Shown: positions 9,220 to 18,607, counted from the first letter of the stretch. The stretch is 64,000 nt of DNA from Methylomarinum sp965277025 (GCA_965277025.1 OZ255706.1:1736001-1800000); one strand, 5' to 3'. A program made the numbers and translations. Notes: a model not told the origin generated them from the sequence alone.

Positions 9220-9516
9220 ATGGCATTGACTAAAGCAGATTTCGCGGAAAGGCTGTTTGATGAATTAGGACTTAACAAGCGTGAAGCGAAAGAAATGGTG
9301 GAGCTGTTTTTTGAAGAAATCAAAGCTTCACTGGAGCGTGGTGAACAAGTTAAAATTTCAGGGTTCGGAAAATTTGAATTACGTGATAAAGCCAGTCGTC
9401 CCGGCCGAAACCCGAAGACAGGAGAGGAAATCCCTATTACTGCTCGTCGGGTGGTCACATTCAGAGCCGGTCAAAAACTAAAAGCCAGGGTGGAATTATA
9501 TGCTGGAACCCAGTAA
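9220..9516 (+). CDS. ihfA: Integration host factor alpha subunit
   Basis: A 98-residue nucleoid protein that bends DNA as a heterodimer with IhfB. The ATG at 9220 lies 2 bp after the pheT stop and is preceded by GAGGGATTGATA. The beta-arm signature GRNPKTGEEIPITARRVV is intact. Placement directly after pheT is the normal gammaproteobacterial order. Confidence 0.98.
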   Translation: MALTKADFAERLFDELGLNKREAKEMVELFFEEIKASLERGEQVKISGFGKFELRDKASRPGRNPKTGEEIPITARRVVTFRAGQKLKARVELYAGTQ

Positions 9517-9853
9517 TAACAATGAATTGCCGCCGATTCCGGCGAAACGCTATTTTACCATTGGTGAAGTCAGCGAACTTTGTGCGGTAAAACCCCATGT
9601 ATTGCGTTATTGGGAGCAGGAATTTACTGAACTGAAACCGGTTAAAAGACGGGGTAACCGGCGCTATTATCAACGCCATGATGTGTTGATGATCCGTCAG
9701 ATTCGTACTTTGCTCTATGAACATGGGTACACTATTGGCGGCGCTCGGGCGCATTTATCCAGTGATAATGGCAAGGAAGATTCAATCCGAACCAAACAAT
9801 TGATTCATCAAATGATTGGTGAGCTGGAAGATATTCTGGAGCTGCTCAAGTAA
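9500..9853 (+). CDS. MerR-family regulator downstream of ihfA
   Basis: A 117-residue protein with an N-terminal MerR winged helix (YFTIGEVSELCAVKPHVLRYWEQEF, residues about 18-42) and a short dimerisation helix. No metal-binding cysteines are seen at the C-terminus. The gene overlaps ihfA by 17 bp and is therefore translationally coupled. A MerR-like gene after ihfA is conserved in pseudomonads and relatives; its target is not known to me. Confidence 0.93.
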   Translation: MLEPSNNNELPPIPAKRYFTIGEVSELCAVKPHVLRYWEQEFTELKPVKRRGNRRYYQRHDVLMIRQIRTLLYEHGYTIGGARAHLSSDNGKEDSIRTKQLIHQMIGELEDILELLK

Positions 9854-9916
9854 CGCCGGAAAATATGCAGGTATTATTCTGACTGTGTGGCATCGGAAAC
9901 GAGATGCTGTACAGAC

Positions 9917-9945
9917 CTGACAGCGGTGTAATATTGTGTTATTAT
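9917..9945 (+). promoter_or_regulatory. Sigma-70 promoter of the tRNA-Pro gene
   Basis: CTGACA (-35) and TATTAT (-10) are separated by 17 bp and followed by a GC-rich stretch, about 45 bp before the mature tRNA. Confidence 0.6.
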
Positions 9946-9993
9946 GCCGCCTCTTCGATAAGGATGATTCCTTATCACGCAACAAATCGACTT

Positions 9994-10070
9994 CGGGGCG
10001 TAGCGCAGTTTGGTAGCGCACTATACTGGGGGTGTAGGGGTCGTGGGTTCGAATCCCGCCGTCCCGACCA
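9994..10070 (+). tRNA. tRNA-Pro (GGG)
   Basis: A 77-nt cloverleaf with acceptor stem CGGGGCG/CGTCCCG, anticodon stem CTATA/TGTAG, loop CTGGGGG (anticodon GGG), T-loop TTCGAAT and an encoded CCA. It sits between the ihfA operon and ttcA. Confidence 0.96.
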
Positions 10071-10102
10071 ATTATTTTGGTGAAGTCGATCATTCATCAT
10101 CG

Positions 10103-10164
10103 ATGCAGAATGGGTTAGAGCAATAGCGAAACCCATTCTGCATGACAGTTTTCGCTATCGCTCT
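10103..10164 (+). repeat. Palindromic repeat that can form a pseudoknot upstream of ttcA
   Basis: ATGCAGAATGGGTT (10103-10116) pairs perfectly with AACCCATTCTGCAT (10130-10143). The loop and edge between the arms (10117-10131) can pair, with one mismatch, with TTTCGCTATCGCTCT at 10150-10164. The two pairings give either an H-type pseudoknot or two competing hairpins. A related repeat carrying GCGAAACCCATT occurs at 54775-54813, so this may be a dispersed intergenic repeat rather than a gene-specific switch. Confidence 0.75.
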
Positions 10165-10178
10165 ATCCATCCTTCGGA

Positions 10179-11072
10179 ATGAAAACATTAACCGGTTCGG
10201 CAAAATACAATTTCAACAAATTGCAAAAACGATTGCGCAGGCAGACCGGGCAGGCGATTGAAGAATATAAAATGATTGAATCGGGCGACCGGGTGATGGT
10301 CTGCCTGTCGGGCGGCGCCGACAGTTATACGCTGTTGGATATTTTGTTGAGTCTTAAAAAAAGCGCGCCGATTGAATTTGATCTGGTAGCGGTAAACCTC
10401 GACCAGAAGCAGCCCGGTTTTCCTGAGCATATTTTGCCTGATTATCTATCAGGTCTCGGTATTGAATATCATATTATCAACCGTGACACTTATTCGATCG
10501 TCAAGGATAAGATTCCTGAGGGTAAAACGACTTGTGGATTATGTTCCAGATTGAGGCGCGGCACACTATATTCCTTTGCTGAAGAAATTGGCGCCAGCAA
10601 AATCGCTTTAGGGCATCATAAAGATGATATTGTCGAAACCTTGTTTCTGAATATGTTTTATGGCGCTAAATTATCCGCCATGCCGCCTAAATTATTGTCG
10701 GATGACAAGCGCAATATCGTCATCCGGCCGCTGGCCTATTGCCGGGAAAAGGATATCAAACGTTTTTCCGAATTAATGGAATTTCCAATCATTCCTTGCA
10801 ACCTTTGTGGTTCGCAACAAAATCTGCAACGGCAAGCTATCAAGGCCATGCTGCAGGAATGGGATCAAAAAGGCGGCCGCACCGAGGCTATTTTTTCGGC
10901 GATACAAAATATCGCGCCCTCCCAGCTGGCCGATAATAATCTGTTTGCCTTTAAAGACTTGAAAATAGACCGAAGCGGTGAGCGCAAACCGTATGAGTTT
11001 GACGCCAAACAACATGTTGATTCCTATATCCCTGTTAATCAACAAACGGGTCTGGATATTCTGGAGCAATAA
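10179..11072 (+). CDS. ttcA: tRNA 2-thiocytidine synthetase TtcA
   Basis: A 297-residue enzyme that thiolates C32 of certain tRNAs using ATP and an iron-sulfur cluster. The PP-loop SGGADSYTLLD lies near residue 45, and the cluster-binding cysteine pairs are TTCGLCSRLRRG and PCNLCGSQ. The family signature QRQAIKAML is present. The start ATG at 10179 has only a weak GGA just before it, so initiation may depend on the structured leader at 10103-10164. Its stop codon overlaps the next start (TAATG). Confidence 0.97.
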   Translation: MKTLTGSAKYNFNKLQKRLRRQTGQAIEEYKMIESGDRVMVCLSGGADSYTLLDILLSLKKSAPIEFDLVAVNLDQKQPGFPEHILPDYLSGLGIEYHIINRDTYSIVKDKIPEGKTTCGLCSRLRRGTLYSFAEEIGASKIALGHHKDDIVETLFLNMFYGAKLSAMPPKLLSDDKRNIVIRPLAYCREKDIKRFSELMEFPIIPCNLCGSQQNLQRQAIKAMLQEWDQKGGRTEAIFSAIQNIAPSQLADNNLFAFKDLKIDRSGERKPYEFDAKQHVDSYIPVNQQTGLDILEQ

Positions 11073-11399
11073 TGGCTATAGCACTGTTTACCGATTTCGG
11101 CTGTGAAGGAATTTATACGGGGCAAATGGAAGCAGTTATCAATTTGATTGCACCGAAAGCCAGAATTATCCATTTACTGAATAATGCACCAAAATCCAAT
11201 CCTTTATTAAGTTCATATTTGTTGCAAGCTTTAAGCCGTTACCTGCCAGAGGGTACGATTTTTCTGGCAGTTGTCGATCCCGGCGTCGGTAGCGACAGAA
11301 GGGCGATTGTACTTAAAGCTGATGATCGTTTTTTTGTTGGTCCGGCTAATGGGTTGTTTCATGGTGTGGCCAAACAGGCAAAAAACAAACAATTTTATG

Positions 11400-12621
11400 C
11401 TCTGTACATGACAAAAATTAACTTATGACAAATGAGTCTCATGTATTCCAGTGACAAAAGGTATGGGTTGCAAAAGAGCAATCACTTTTCTAATCATCCT
11501 TTTTGATTGAGATAAGACATTAAACAACGTTGAGCGGATACAATCTAATCCATATCGAAACAGGCTTTGCGCGAGCCGCTGATGTGTTTTGGTTTTTATT
11601 GGTAACTCGCAATCATGTTTCCATTCGCCTGCTTTATGTGACCAACAGAAAGCAATAACGGGAAGTACTAACAATTTTTTGATCCGAAGATAACCGACTA
11701 CACGCGTTTCCTCAAGTTTGAATCCCCGTCCTTTTAAACCGCCGAAAAGCGTTTCGATTTCCCAACGCAAGCCATAAATTTTAATCGCATCAGGGTTCAA
11801 ATGCTGACAGACGATGATTAATAACTCACCATCACTCAGCCGTAACCCACTGAGATAAATTGAACAATTTCCCGAATAGCGCGCTGTTGAGAGGTGTCGT
11901 GTGCTACCCGGCTTAAGCCCATAAAACAAACGCTCTACGCGTATTCGCTGGCCTTGGGCATTGGTTGTCCTGGCGTTGTTGCGAATACGGATATAAAAGG
12001 GAATCTCTTGCTCAAACAACCAGCCCATCCATTCGTCTCCAATAAACTCCCGATCAGCCAAAAGACCTTTGATGTGATGTCGGCCAAACTGCGCAATAAA
12101 GCGTTTCATCAGCGCTATACGTTCCTTCGTATTAGAGTTGCCCCGCTTGTTTAAAGGCAACCAATACACCGGAATGGCGGCACCCCGATAAACCACGGCA
12201 AGCACCAGCAGATTAATATTGGTTTTACCCCACTTCCAATTCGTCCTGTCTAACGTCAGATAGTAATCCTGATCAGTGAAACCAAACAGTTTCATGATGA
12301 AATGAGCGACTTCATTGTAATCCAGCCAATGGTCACTGAAAAATCGTTGCATCCGTCGATATCGTGAGGAAATTTTTGCCCGACGGGGAAAGAATACGGC
12401 GAGCTGGGCCAGATTGACCGTGCTAACTGCCATCAAAGCAATTAACATACCCACAAAACAAACGATTCTTGCCTTGTTCCATTGAAAGTGCTCAGTTAAT
12501 ATGACGGTCAGCTCGTTGATTTGTAATGTCCCGTTATTCATATTCGCTAAAACAAAATGCAGTATTTAATTACATTTCAACGAGCTACGCCAGCTTTTAA
12601 TATTTTTTGTCATGTACAGAG
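11400..12621 (-). mobile_element. IS4-family element, copy A1 (1222 bp) in the DUF62 gene
   Basis: Both ends carry the inverted repeat CTCTGTACATGACAAAAA. The target duplication AATTTTATG flanks it at 11391-11399 and 12622-12630. Length and sequence match copies A2 and A3 except for a few substitutions. Confidence 0.97.
11423..12541 (-). CDS. IS4-family DDE transposase, copy A1
   Basis: A 372-residue transposase. The catalytic residues are readable: D98 in LTLDRTNWKWG, D163 in LLADREFIG, and the IS4 signature Y256-x2-R259-x3-E263-x6-K270 in YGLRWEIETLFGGLK. The 9-bp duplication agrees with cut-and-paste transposition. The frame is intact and probably functional. Antisense open frames inside it are shadows. 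Confidence 0.95.
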   Translation of the reverse strand: MNNGTLQINELTVILTEHFQWNKARIVCFVGMLIALMAVSTVNLAQLAVFFPRRAKISSRYRRMQRFFSDHWLDYNEVAHFIMKLFGFTDQDYYLTLDRTNWKWGKTNINLLVLAVVYRGAAIPVYWLPLNKRGNSNTKERIALMKRFIAQFGRHHIKGLLADREFIGDEWMGWLFEQEIPFYIRIRNNARTTNAQGQRIRVERLFYGLKPGSTRHLSTARYSGNCSIYLSGLRLSDGELLIIVCQHLNPDAIKIYGLRWEIETLFGGLKGRGFKLEETRVVGYLRIKKLLVLPVIAFCWSHKAGEWKHDCELPIKTKTHQRLAQSLFRYGLDCIRSTLFNVLSQSKRMIRKVIALLQPIPFVTGIHETHLS

Positions 12622-13562
12622 AATTTTATGAAATAATCTGGCAGCCAGATAAGTGTTCTGTGACTTTTCATGGCAGGGATGTTTTTGCCCCTGTTGCAGC
12701 CAGTCTTTACCAGCAACAAACGGCAGAATTGTTAAGGCCTGTTGATACGCCTGATTTGAGTCATCATCCTGATGATTTGCACCAAGTCATCTATCTGGAT
12801 CATTATGGCAATGCGATGACCGGTATCAACTATCATGATGGGCTGAATGGTCTAAAATTGATCATCAAGGGTCGACAGATTGAACAGGCTGGCACTTTTT
12901 CCCATGTGAAAGCGGGTGAATTGTTTTGGTATAAAAATTCTCTGGATTTGGTTGAAATTGCCGCTAATCAGAGCAGTGCCAAAAACTTGTTGAATATTCA
13001 ATTGGCCGATACAGTCACTTTTGAACAGAGTTGAGGCAGGAATGAGCAGAAAAACAATTTTGGTTACAGGTGGAGCCGGTTATATAGGCAGCCATGCTTG
13101 TGTAGAGCTGATTGATGCCGGCTATGATGTCGTCGTCGTGGATAATCTGTCCAACAGTCAGCCGGAGGCCATTCGGCGAATCGAGACGATCACCGAACAG
13201 TCGATTCCGTTTTACCAAACGGATGTGCGAGATGAAGCGGCTCTGGCCAGGATTTTTCAGGATAATACTATCGATGCGGTGATTCATTTTGCTGGCTTGA
13301 AAGCAGTGGGTGAATCCTGTCAGAAGCCGGTGGATTATTATCACAATAATATCGTTTCAACCCTGGTATTAGTCGATGTAATGGCGCGCTTTGACGTCAA
13401 GCATTTGGTGTTCAGCTCTTCGGCTACTGTATATGGTGATCCGGCCAGTGTTCCGATTACCGAAGACTTTCCTTTGCAGGCGACCAACCCCTATGGACGC
13501 ACCAAACTGTTTATCGAAGACATTTTAAGAGACTTGTCGGCGGCGGATGCTTTAATCCAGAC

Positions 13563-14784
13563 CTCTGTACATGACAAAAATTAACTTATGACAAATGAGT
13601 CTCATGTATTCCAGTGACAAAAGGTATGGGTTGCAAAAGAGCAATCACTTTTCTAATCATCCTTTTTGATTGAGATAAGACATTAAACAACGTTGAGCGG
13701 ATACAATCTAATCCATATCGAAACAGGCTTTGCGCGAGCCGCTGATGTGTTTTGGTTTTTATTGGTAACTCGCAATCATGTTTCCATTCGCCTGCTTTAT
13801 GTGACCAACAGAAAGCAATAACGGGAAGTACTAACAATTTTTTGATCCGAAGATAACCGACTACACGCGTTTCCTCAAGTTTGAATCCCCGTCCTTTTAA
13901 ACCGCCGAAAAGCGTTTCGATTTCCCAACGCAAGCCATAAATTTTAATCGCATCAGGGTTCAAATGCTGACAGACGATGATTAATAACTCACCATCACTC
14001 AGCCGTAACCCACTGAGATAAATTGAACAATTTCCCGAATAGCGCGCTGTTGAGAGGTGTCGTGTGCTACCCGGCTTAAGCCCATAAAACAAACGCTCTA
14101 CGCGTATTCGCTGGCCTTGGGCATTGGTTGTCCAGGCGTTGTTGCGAATACGGATATAAAAGGGAATCTCTTGCTCAAACAACCAGCCCATCCATTCGTC
14201 TCCAATAAACTCCCGATCAGCCAAAAGACCTTTGATGTGATGTCGGCCAAACTGCGCAATAAAGCGTTTCATCAGCGCTATACGTTCCTTCGTATTAGAG
14301 TTGCCCCGCTTGTTTAAAGGCAACCAATACACCGGAATGGCGGCACCCCGATAAACCACGGCAAGCACCAGCAGATTAATATTGGTTTTACCCCACTTCC
14401 AATTCGTCCTGTCTAACGTCAGATAGTAATCCTGATCAGTGAAACCAAACAGTTTCATGATGAAATGAGCGACTTCATTGTAATCCAGCCAATGGTCACT
14501 GAAAAATCGTTGCATCCGTCGATATCGTGAGGAAATTTTTGCCCGACTGGGAAAGAATACGGCGAGCTGGGCCAGATTGACCGTGCTAACTGCCATCAAA
14601 GCAATTAACATACCCACAAAACAAACGATTCTTGCCTTGTTCCATTGAAAGTGCTCAGTTAATATGGCAGTTAGCTCGTTGATTTGTAATGTCCCGTTAT
14701 TCATATTCGCTAAAACAAAATGCGGTATTTAATTACATTTCAACGAGCTACGCCAGCTTTTAATATTTTTTGTCATGTACAGAG
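13563..14784 (-). mobile_element. IS4-family element, copy A2 (1222 bp) in galE
   Basis: The same CTCTGTACATGACAAAAA ends as A1 are present, with the target duplication AATCCAGAC on both sides. Its orientation matches A1, only about 0.9 kb away, giving two direct repeats of 1.2 kb that could recombine and delete the intervening piece. Confidence 0.97.
13586..14704 (-). CDS. IS4-family DDE transposase, copy A2
   Basis: A 372-residue transposase nearly identical to A1, with the same D, D and YREK residues. Visible differences from A1 include A13 for V, S53 for R and W191 for R. The frame is intact. Confidence 0.95.
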   Translation of the reverse strand: MNNGTLQINELTAILTEHFQWNKARIVCFVGMLIALMAVSTVNLAQLAVFFPSRAKISSRYRRMQRFFSDHWLDYNEVAHFIMKLFGFTDQDYYLTLDRTNWKWGKTNINLLVLAVVYRGAAIPVYWLPLNKRGNSNTKERIALMKRFIAQFGRHHIKGLLADREFIGDEWMGWLFEQEIPFYIRIRNNAWTTNAQGQRIRVERLFYGLKPGSTRHLSTARYSGNCSIYLSGLRLSDGELLIIVCQHLNPDAIKIYGLRWEIETLFGGLKGRGFKLEETRVVGYLRIKKLLVLPVIAFCWSHKAGEWKHDCELPIKTKTHQRLAQSLFRYGLDCIRSTLFNVLSQSKRMIRKVIALLQPIPFVTGIHETHLS

Positions 14785-15398
14785 AATCCAGACAAACAAA
14801 CCATGGAAAATTGCTCTGTTGCGTTATTTCAATCCGGTAGGCGCACATCACAGTGGCTTGATTGGCGAATCACCCGATGGTATTCCTAATAATCTGATGC
14901 CGTATTTGTCTCAAGTGGCGATTGGAAAATTGGAAAAGCTATCGGTTTTTGGTAATGATTACGATACACGTGATGGTACCGGTGTCAGGGACTATATTCA
15001 TGTGGTAGATTTGGCCCAAGGCCATGTCAAGGCACTGGATTACTTGCTGCAAGTACAGGATGATAGCCTGTGTGAAGCATTTAATTTAGGCACGGGTCAT
15101 GGACACAGTGTGCTGGAAATGATCGATACCTTTCAAAAGGCAACGGGGCAACCGATAGACTATCAGATTGTTGACCGGCGGCCGGGCGATATAGCCGAAT
15201 GCTATGCCAATACAGAATTGGCAAAAACCAAATTAGGCTGGAAAGCGACAAAAAATCTCCAGGATATGATGGCCGATACCTGGCGTTGGCAAAGCCAGAA
15301 CCCGGATGGCTACTCTAAATAGCCATGTTGATTGATAATTATCTGTTCAGCCTTTCCAGCAAATGGCAGACAGCCCTGAGATTTAAAAGGAATAGTGA

Positions 15399-16226
15399 AT
15401 GAATTATTATCAGCAATTTAAAGTACCTGTCGACCATGAATTGAAGTTGAGGGACTGTGATCCTGGCTTTACTGAAGAAGGGTTGAACAAAAAGTCAGCC
15501 AAAAAGCTGATTGTTGACTATGATCAGCGATTACGGGCTTTGCAATTTCGCTTGTATGCTGAAAATAAACGTAGTCTGCTGATAGTGTTGCAAGGTCTGG
15601 ACGCCAGTGGTAAGGACGGAACCATCCGGCATGTTTTGGGATATATGAATCCCCAGGGTTGTCGGGTCAGAGCATTCAAACAGCCCACGATTCATGAAAA
15701 AGCGGATGATTTTCTCTGGCGGGTTCATCGGGTTGTGCCGGCAGCTGGTGAAGTCGCAATCTTCAATCGTTCCCATTATGAAGATGTTTTAGTTACCCGG
15801 GTGCATGGCTGGGTCGATGAACAAACCTGTAGGCATCGATACCGGCAAATCAATGACTTTGAAGCATTATTGGCGAACAACAATACTGTCATTCTTAAAT
15901 TCTTTTTGCATATCAGTCCGGAAGAACAACTGAAACGTTTTAAAAAACGTTTGGCGGATCCTGATCGCTGGTGGAAAATCAGTGAAGCTGATTATCAGGA
16001 AAGACATTATTGGCAAGACTACCAGCTTGCTTATCAGGAAGTACTGCAACATTGCAATCAAACTGAAGCACCCTGGTTTGTTGTGCCAGCTGACCGTAAA
16101 TGGTTTCGCAACCTGGTGATTGCCAGAATTGTGGTAGAAACCCTGGAAGGGTTGGATATGACGTTACCAGAGCCGAAAGTAGATATTGCTGAAATCAAGC
16201 GCAAATACCATCATTGGCTTGATTGA
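15399..16226 (+). CDS. ppk2: Polyphosphate kinase 2 family protein
   Basis: A 275-residue PPK2-type kinase, which transfers phosphate between polyphosphate and nucleotides. The Walker A motif GLDASGKDGTI lies near residue 68, Walker B-like FNRSHYEDVLV near residue 123, and the lid-region arginines in KRFKKRLADPDRWWK are present. One-domain length fits PPK2 class I or III; which nucleotide is used cannot be told from sequence alone. A strong bidirectional terminator follows. Confidence 0.93.
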   Translation: MNYYQQFKVPVDHELKLRDCDPGFTEEGLNKKSAKKLIVDYDQRLRALQFRLYAENKRSLLIVLQGLDASGKDGTIRHVLGYMNPQGCRVRAFKQPTIHEKADDFLWRVHRVVPAAGEVAIFNRSHYEDVLVTRVHGWVDEQTCRHRYRQINDFEALLANNNTVILKFFLHISPEEQLKRFKKRLADPDRWWKISEADYQERHYWQDYQLAYQEVLQHCNQTEAPWFVVPADRKWFRNLVIARIVVETLEGLDMTLPEPKVDIAEIKRKYHHWLD

Positions 16227-16240
16227 TATGAAAAGAAATG

Positions 16241-16279
16241 GCAAAAATGGAGTATTCTTACTCCATTTTTGCTTTTTTC
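16241..16279. terminator. Bidirectional terminator between ppk2 and the porin gene
   Basis: GCAAAAATGGAGTA (16241-16254) pairs perfectly with TACTCCATTTTTGC (16259-16272), a 14-bp stem with a T-run following and an A-run preceding. It serves the two convergent genes. Confidence 0.93.
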
Positions 16280-16286
16280 AAGGTGA

Positions 16287-17534
16287 TTAAAATGAAGCCG
16301 TTAGCTGTACCCAGACTTTTTGGCTGTCATTTTTAAAATTACCAGGTGCGTTGGCGTCACCATCATAATAGGCATATTTTGCCAGTATTGAATAGTGCTT
16401 GCCAAATTTGTGCACAGCCAGAAAATCATATTCATCGGCGTAATCGATGCGGCTGGTATCATCCTGGAACTTGTGATAAACAAACATCAGTTTGGTTCCC
16501 GCCAGCTTGGTGGACAAGGTCGCATTGATGTCTCTCAAGCCAGTAGTCGGTGTTACCAGAAAACGGTCAGCCCAGCCCTGGAAGGCATGGTTGGTGCCTA
16601 ATGGCGTGGTGAACGCCGCGCCATTTTTACCATCTTGTTGCTCCATGGCGCCTTTTAAGGTAATGCCGTAAACGGTTATTCCTGCCATCAGGTTGTAACG
16701 ATCCGCTTCGTAATTCAGATTACTGCTGCCATAATCGGATTGAAAGGTATATTCAGCCGTATAATGAAAGGTAATATCGTCATTGTATTTTGGCGAACCG
16801 ATCAAACGTAAACCATAGCTTTGACTGGATTTATTCCGATTTGCGGGGTCATCACGATAATCCAGCCAGTAACCATAGGCGATGACGTTATGGACACCCA
16901 GTTTATGATTGATATTGACGAAAGGCGCGTCGATATTGTCCGTCAATGACTTGATATTTCTGACTCGGCCGATATAACCGGCTTTAATCGTGACATCTTT
17001 GATTGATTGATTGGTCACCATTACCGCATCATAAGTTTGTTCCATCAAGCGCCAGCCAACGTTACCGATAAAACGATCATCATCGATCTTGATGCGTTGA
17101 CGGCCGCCTTTGATTTCGGTATCTGGAATGCCTTTGAAGGTAATCCATAACTGATTCAACTCATGCCGGTCAGCGGGGTCGATCACCTTTTGATATTGGG
17201 AGCTGCCATAAACACCGGCATTGTAATCATTTTGTAAGGCAAAGACATTTTCATACTCGACAAAACCCTGAGTGTCAAATACTTCGGGTGTTAAATAACC
17301 CAGACGTACACGAATGAGATTGGCGTTAGCAGGTTTTGGTGCGGTATTTTCAACGTCGGCGAATTCATAGCGATAGCTAAGATTGAGTTTGACTTGACCA
17401 TATTCAGCATTTGGCTGGCCAAACTTTAAAGCCTGTTCAATCGTATCATTAACATCAGCAAAGGCTGGAAAAGCTGCAGCCAAGTTTACACAGCAAGCCA
17501 AAGCAATGGATTGAGGAAGTCGTCTTTTTTTCAT
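16287..17534 (-). CDS. Outer-membrane porin of the alginate-export type
   Basis: A 415-residue exported beta-barrel. The start at 17534 gives MKKRRLPQSIALACCVNLAAAFPAFA, a good signal peptide, and has AAGGTG upstream; the longer frame would place extra polar residues in front. The rest is alternating beta-strand sequence (YRYEFADVE, LIRVRLGYLTPE, GGRQRIKIDDDRFIGNVGWR, GYWLDYRDD) ending in VWVQLTASF with a terminal aromatic residue, as expected for BAM-dependent insertion. The strand pattern around GGRQRI resembles alginate-export/AlgE-like porins often annotated in methanotrophs. The substrate is unknown. Confidence 0.8.
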   Translation of the reverse strand: MKKRRLPQSIALACCVNLAAAFPAFADVNDTIEQALKFGQPNAEYGQVKLNLSYRYEFADVENTAPKPANANLIRVRLGYLTPEVFDTQGFVEYENVFALQNDYNAGVYGSSQYQKVIDPADRHELNQLWITFKGIPDTEIKGGRQRIKIDDDRFIGNVGWRLMEQTYDAVMVTNQSIKDVTIKAGYIGRVRNIKSLTDNIDAPFVNINHKLGVHNVIAYGYWLDYRDDPANRNKSSQSYGLRLIGSPKYNDDITFHYTAEYTFQSDYGSSNLNYEADRYNLMAGITVYGITLKGAMEQQDGKNGAAFTTPLGTNHAFQGWADRFLVTPTTGLRDINATLSTKLAGTKLMFVYHKFQDDTSRIDYADEYDFLAVHKFGKHYSILAKYAYYDGDANAPGNFKNDSQKVWVQLTASF

Positions 17535-17733
17535 AAAACACCTTATTGGAGAAAAACTATCTTGAATAAGGTAATTATAAAGCAAAGTGATAATTTATGT
17601 ATAAAAAATGCAACTTAGGTCTGAGGCCTATGGCAATCTGTTGAAATACAATGGATTGCGTGTTGTTTGTTTGCAACAGTGGAAGGCTGTTTAAAATACT
17701 CTTTATCATCCAGTAAAAAAACATACAAAAACC

Positions 17734-17761
17734 TTGCCAAACATGAAAAAACCTTTATAAT
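17734..17761 (+). promoter_or_regulatory. Sigma-70 promoter of the initiator tRNA gene
   Basis: TTGCCA and a perfect TATAAT are separated by 16 bp, ending 13 bp before the mature 5' end. Confidence 0.75.
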
Positions 17762-17774
17762 AGTCAAAATCAAT

Positions 17775-17851
<77 letters not shown>

Positions 17852-17857
17852 AATACT

Positions 17858-17896
17858 AAAAACCTGATTTCTCTTTTTTGAGAATCAGGTTTTTTA
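17858..17896 (+). terminator. Terminator of the initiator tRNA
   Basis: AAAAACCTGATT pairs with AATCAGGTTTTT around a TC-rich loop and is followed by a T-run. Confidence 0.9.
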
Positions 17897-17943
17897 TTGT
17901 CTAAAATTTTCTTACCAGCTATAAAAAGCCGTCAGCGTTACCC

Positions 17944-18588
17944 TTAAGTTCGGGATAAAAGCGTTGATTCGGGAGTTGAGGGACTGCCTTGCGTAAGCCG
18001 GATAGCGTAGAGATGGTCAGTTTGAAGCCAGAGCAGGGCAGCAATATTTAAAAAAATAGTGATCCAAAAAACTATTCGGAATTGCAATTTTTTTGATTTA
18101 TGCCGGAATAATTGTTGGCCAATAAGGGCGCCCGGCCATCCGCCTGCAAATGCCAGTAAATGTAAGGTACTTTCTGGCGTTCTCCATCTGCCAGCTTGTG
18201 CAGCTGATTTATCAATGGTATAGAGAATAAAAGTAAATGAACTTAGCAGTAAATAATAAAGCAAGAATAAAAAGTCTATTTGCCTAGTTAAAATCAAAGT
18301 ACCGATAATAACAAAAAAGATTATTGAGAGAATACTGGCGAATAATAATGACTTGTTTTTCGTTGTTTTTGTAGAGACTGATTTACCCGCTCTAGTGACA
18401 TTTTTTGCACAAGGCCTACCTTGTTTATCAACTGAAGGCGTATAAGTAACCCGCTGGTTAATAGTTGGTATCGTTTTCCGCTGATTAAAAGCTGTGATAT
18501 GTACGAAAATGGGTTTTCCACCTGTCTCAGGAGTAATAAAGCCAAAGCCCTTTTCGTTTTTCCACGACGTGATTTTTCCTTTTTTCAT
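17944..18588 (-). CDS. Cold-shock domain and DUF1294 membrane protein
   Basis: About 214 residues. The N-terminal cold-shock OB fold (MKKGKITSWKNEKGFGFITP, FVHITAF) should bind single-stranded nucleic acid. The C-terminal DUF1294 region has three or four hydrophobic segments (LLFASILSIIFFVIIGTLIL, FLFLLYYLLLSSFTFILY) and the family motif DKSAAQAGRWRTPESTLHLLAFAGGWPGALIGQ. This fusion is common in gammaproteobacteria; its cellular role is unknown to me. The start at 18588 matches the usual family N-terminus; an upstream ATG at 18609 adds seven residues. Neither start has a clear Shine-Dalgarno site. Confidence 0.9.
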   Translation of the reverse strand: MKKGKITSWKNEKGFGFITPETGGKPIFVHITAFNQRKTIPTINQRVTYTPSVDKQGRPCAKNVTRAGKSVSTKTTKNKSLLFASILSIIFFVIIGTLILTRQIDFLFLLYYLLLSSFTFILYTIDKSAAQAGRWRTPESTLHLLAFAGGWPGALIGQQLFRHKSKKLQFRIVFWITIFLNIAALLWLQTDHLYAIRLTQGSPSTPESTLLSRT

Positions 18589-18607
18589 TATTTTCGAAGT
18601 TTGTTGC

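Larger units (their letters stand above)
11072..13034 (+). pseudogene. DUF62-type SAM hydrolase gene, split by an IS4-family element
   Basis: The first part (11072-11399) encodes MAIALFTDFGCEGIYTGQME, VVDPGVGSDRRAIVL and VGPANGLF, the hallmarks of the DUF62 family (SAM hydroxide adenosyltransferases related to the SAM-dependent chlorinase and fluorinase). The second part (12631-13034) continues in the same frame with YEIIWQPDKC and TFHGRDVFAPVAASL. Removing the insertion and one copy of the 9-bp duplication AATTTTATG restores a continuous frame of about 244 residues. Members cleave SAM to adenosine and methionine. The gene was probably co-transcribed with ttcA and galE. Nothing else is broken, so the insertion looks recent. 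Confidence 0.9.
13042..15322 (+). pseudogene. galE: UDP-glucose 4-epimerase gene, split by an IS4-family element
   Basis: The N-terminal part (13042-13562) has the Rossmann motif TGGAGYIGSHACVELI, SSSATVYGDP and the catalytic YGRTK. The C-terminal part (from 14794) has RYFNPVGAH, GDYDTRDGTGVRDYIHVVDLA-like segments and RRPGDIAECYAN. The insertion carries the 9-bp duplication AATCCAGAC (13554-13562 and 14785-14793); removing it restores one frame. GalE interconverts UDP-glucose and UDP-galactose for Leloir metabolism and polysaccharide precursors. The split falls soon after the catalytic tyrosine, so neither half should work. The start MSRKTILVTGG is preceded by GAGGCAGGA. Confidence 0.95.

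Noticed and set aside
11894..12154. Plus-strand open frame of 86 codons repeated in every IS4-family copy
   Set aside because: It is antisense to the transposase and exists only because the element is repeated; it has no ribosome-binding site or recognisable domain.
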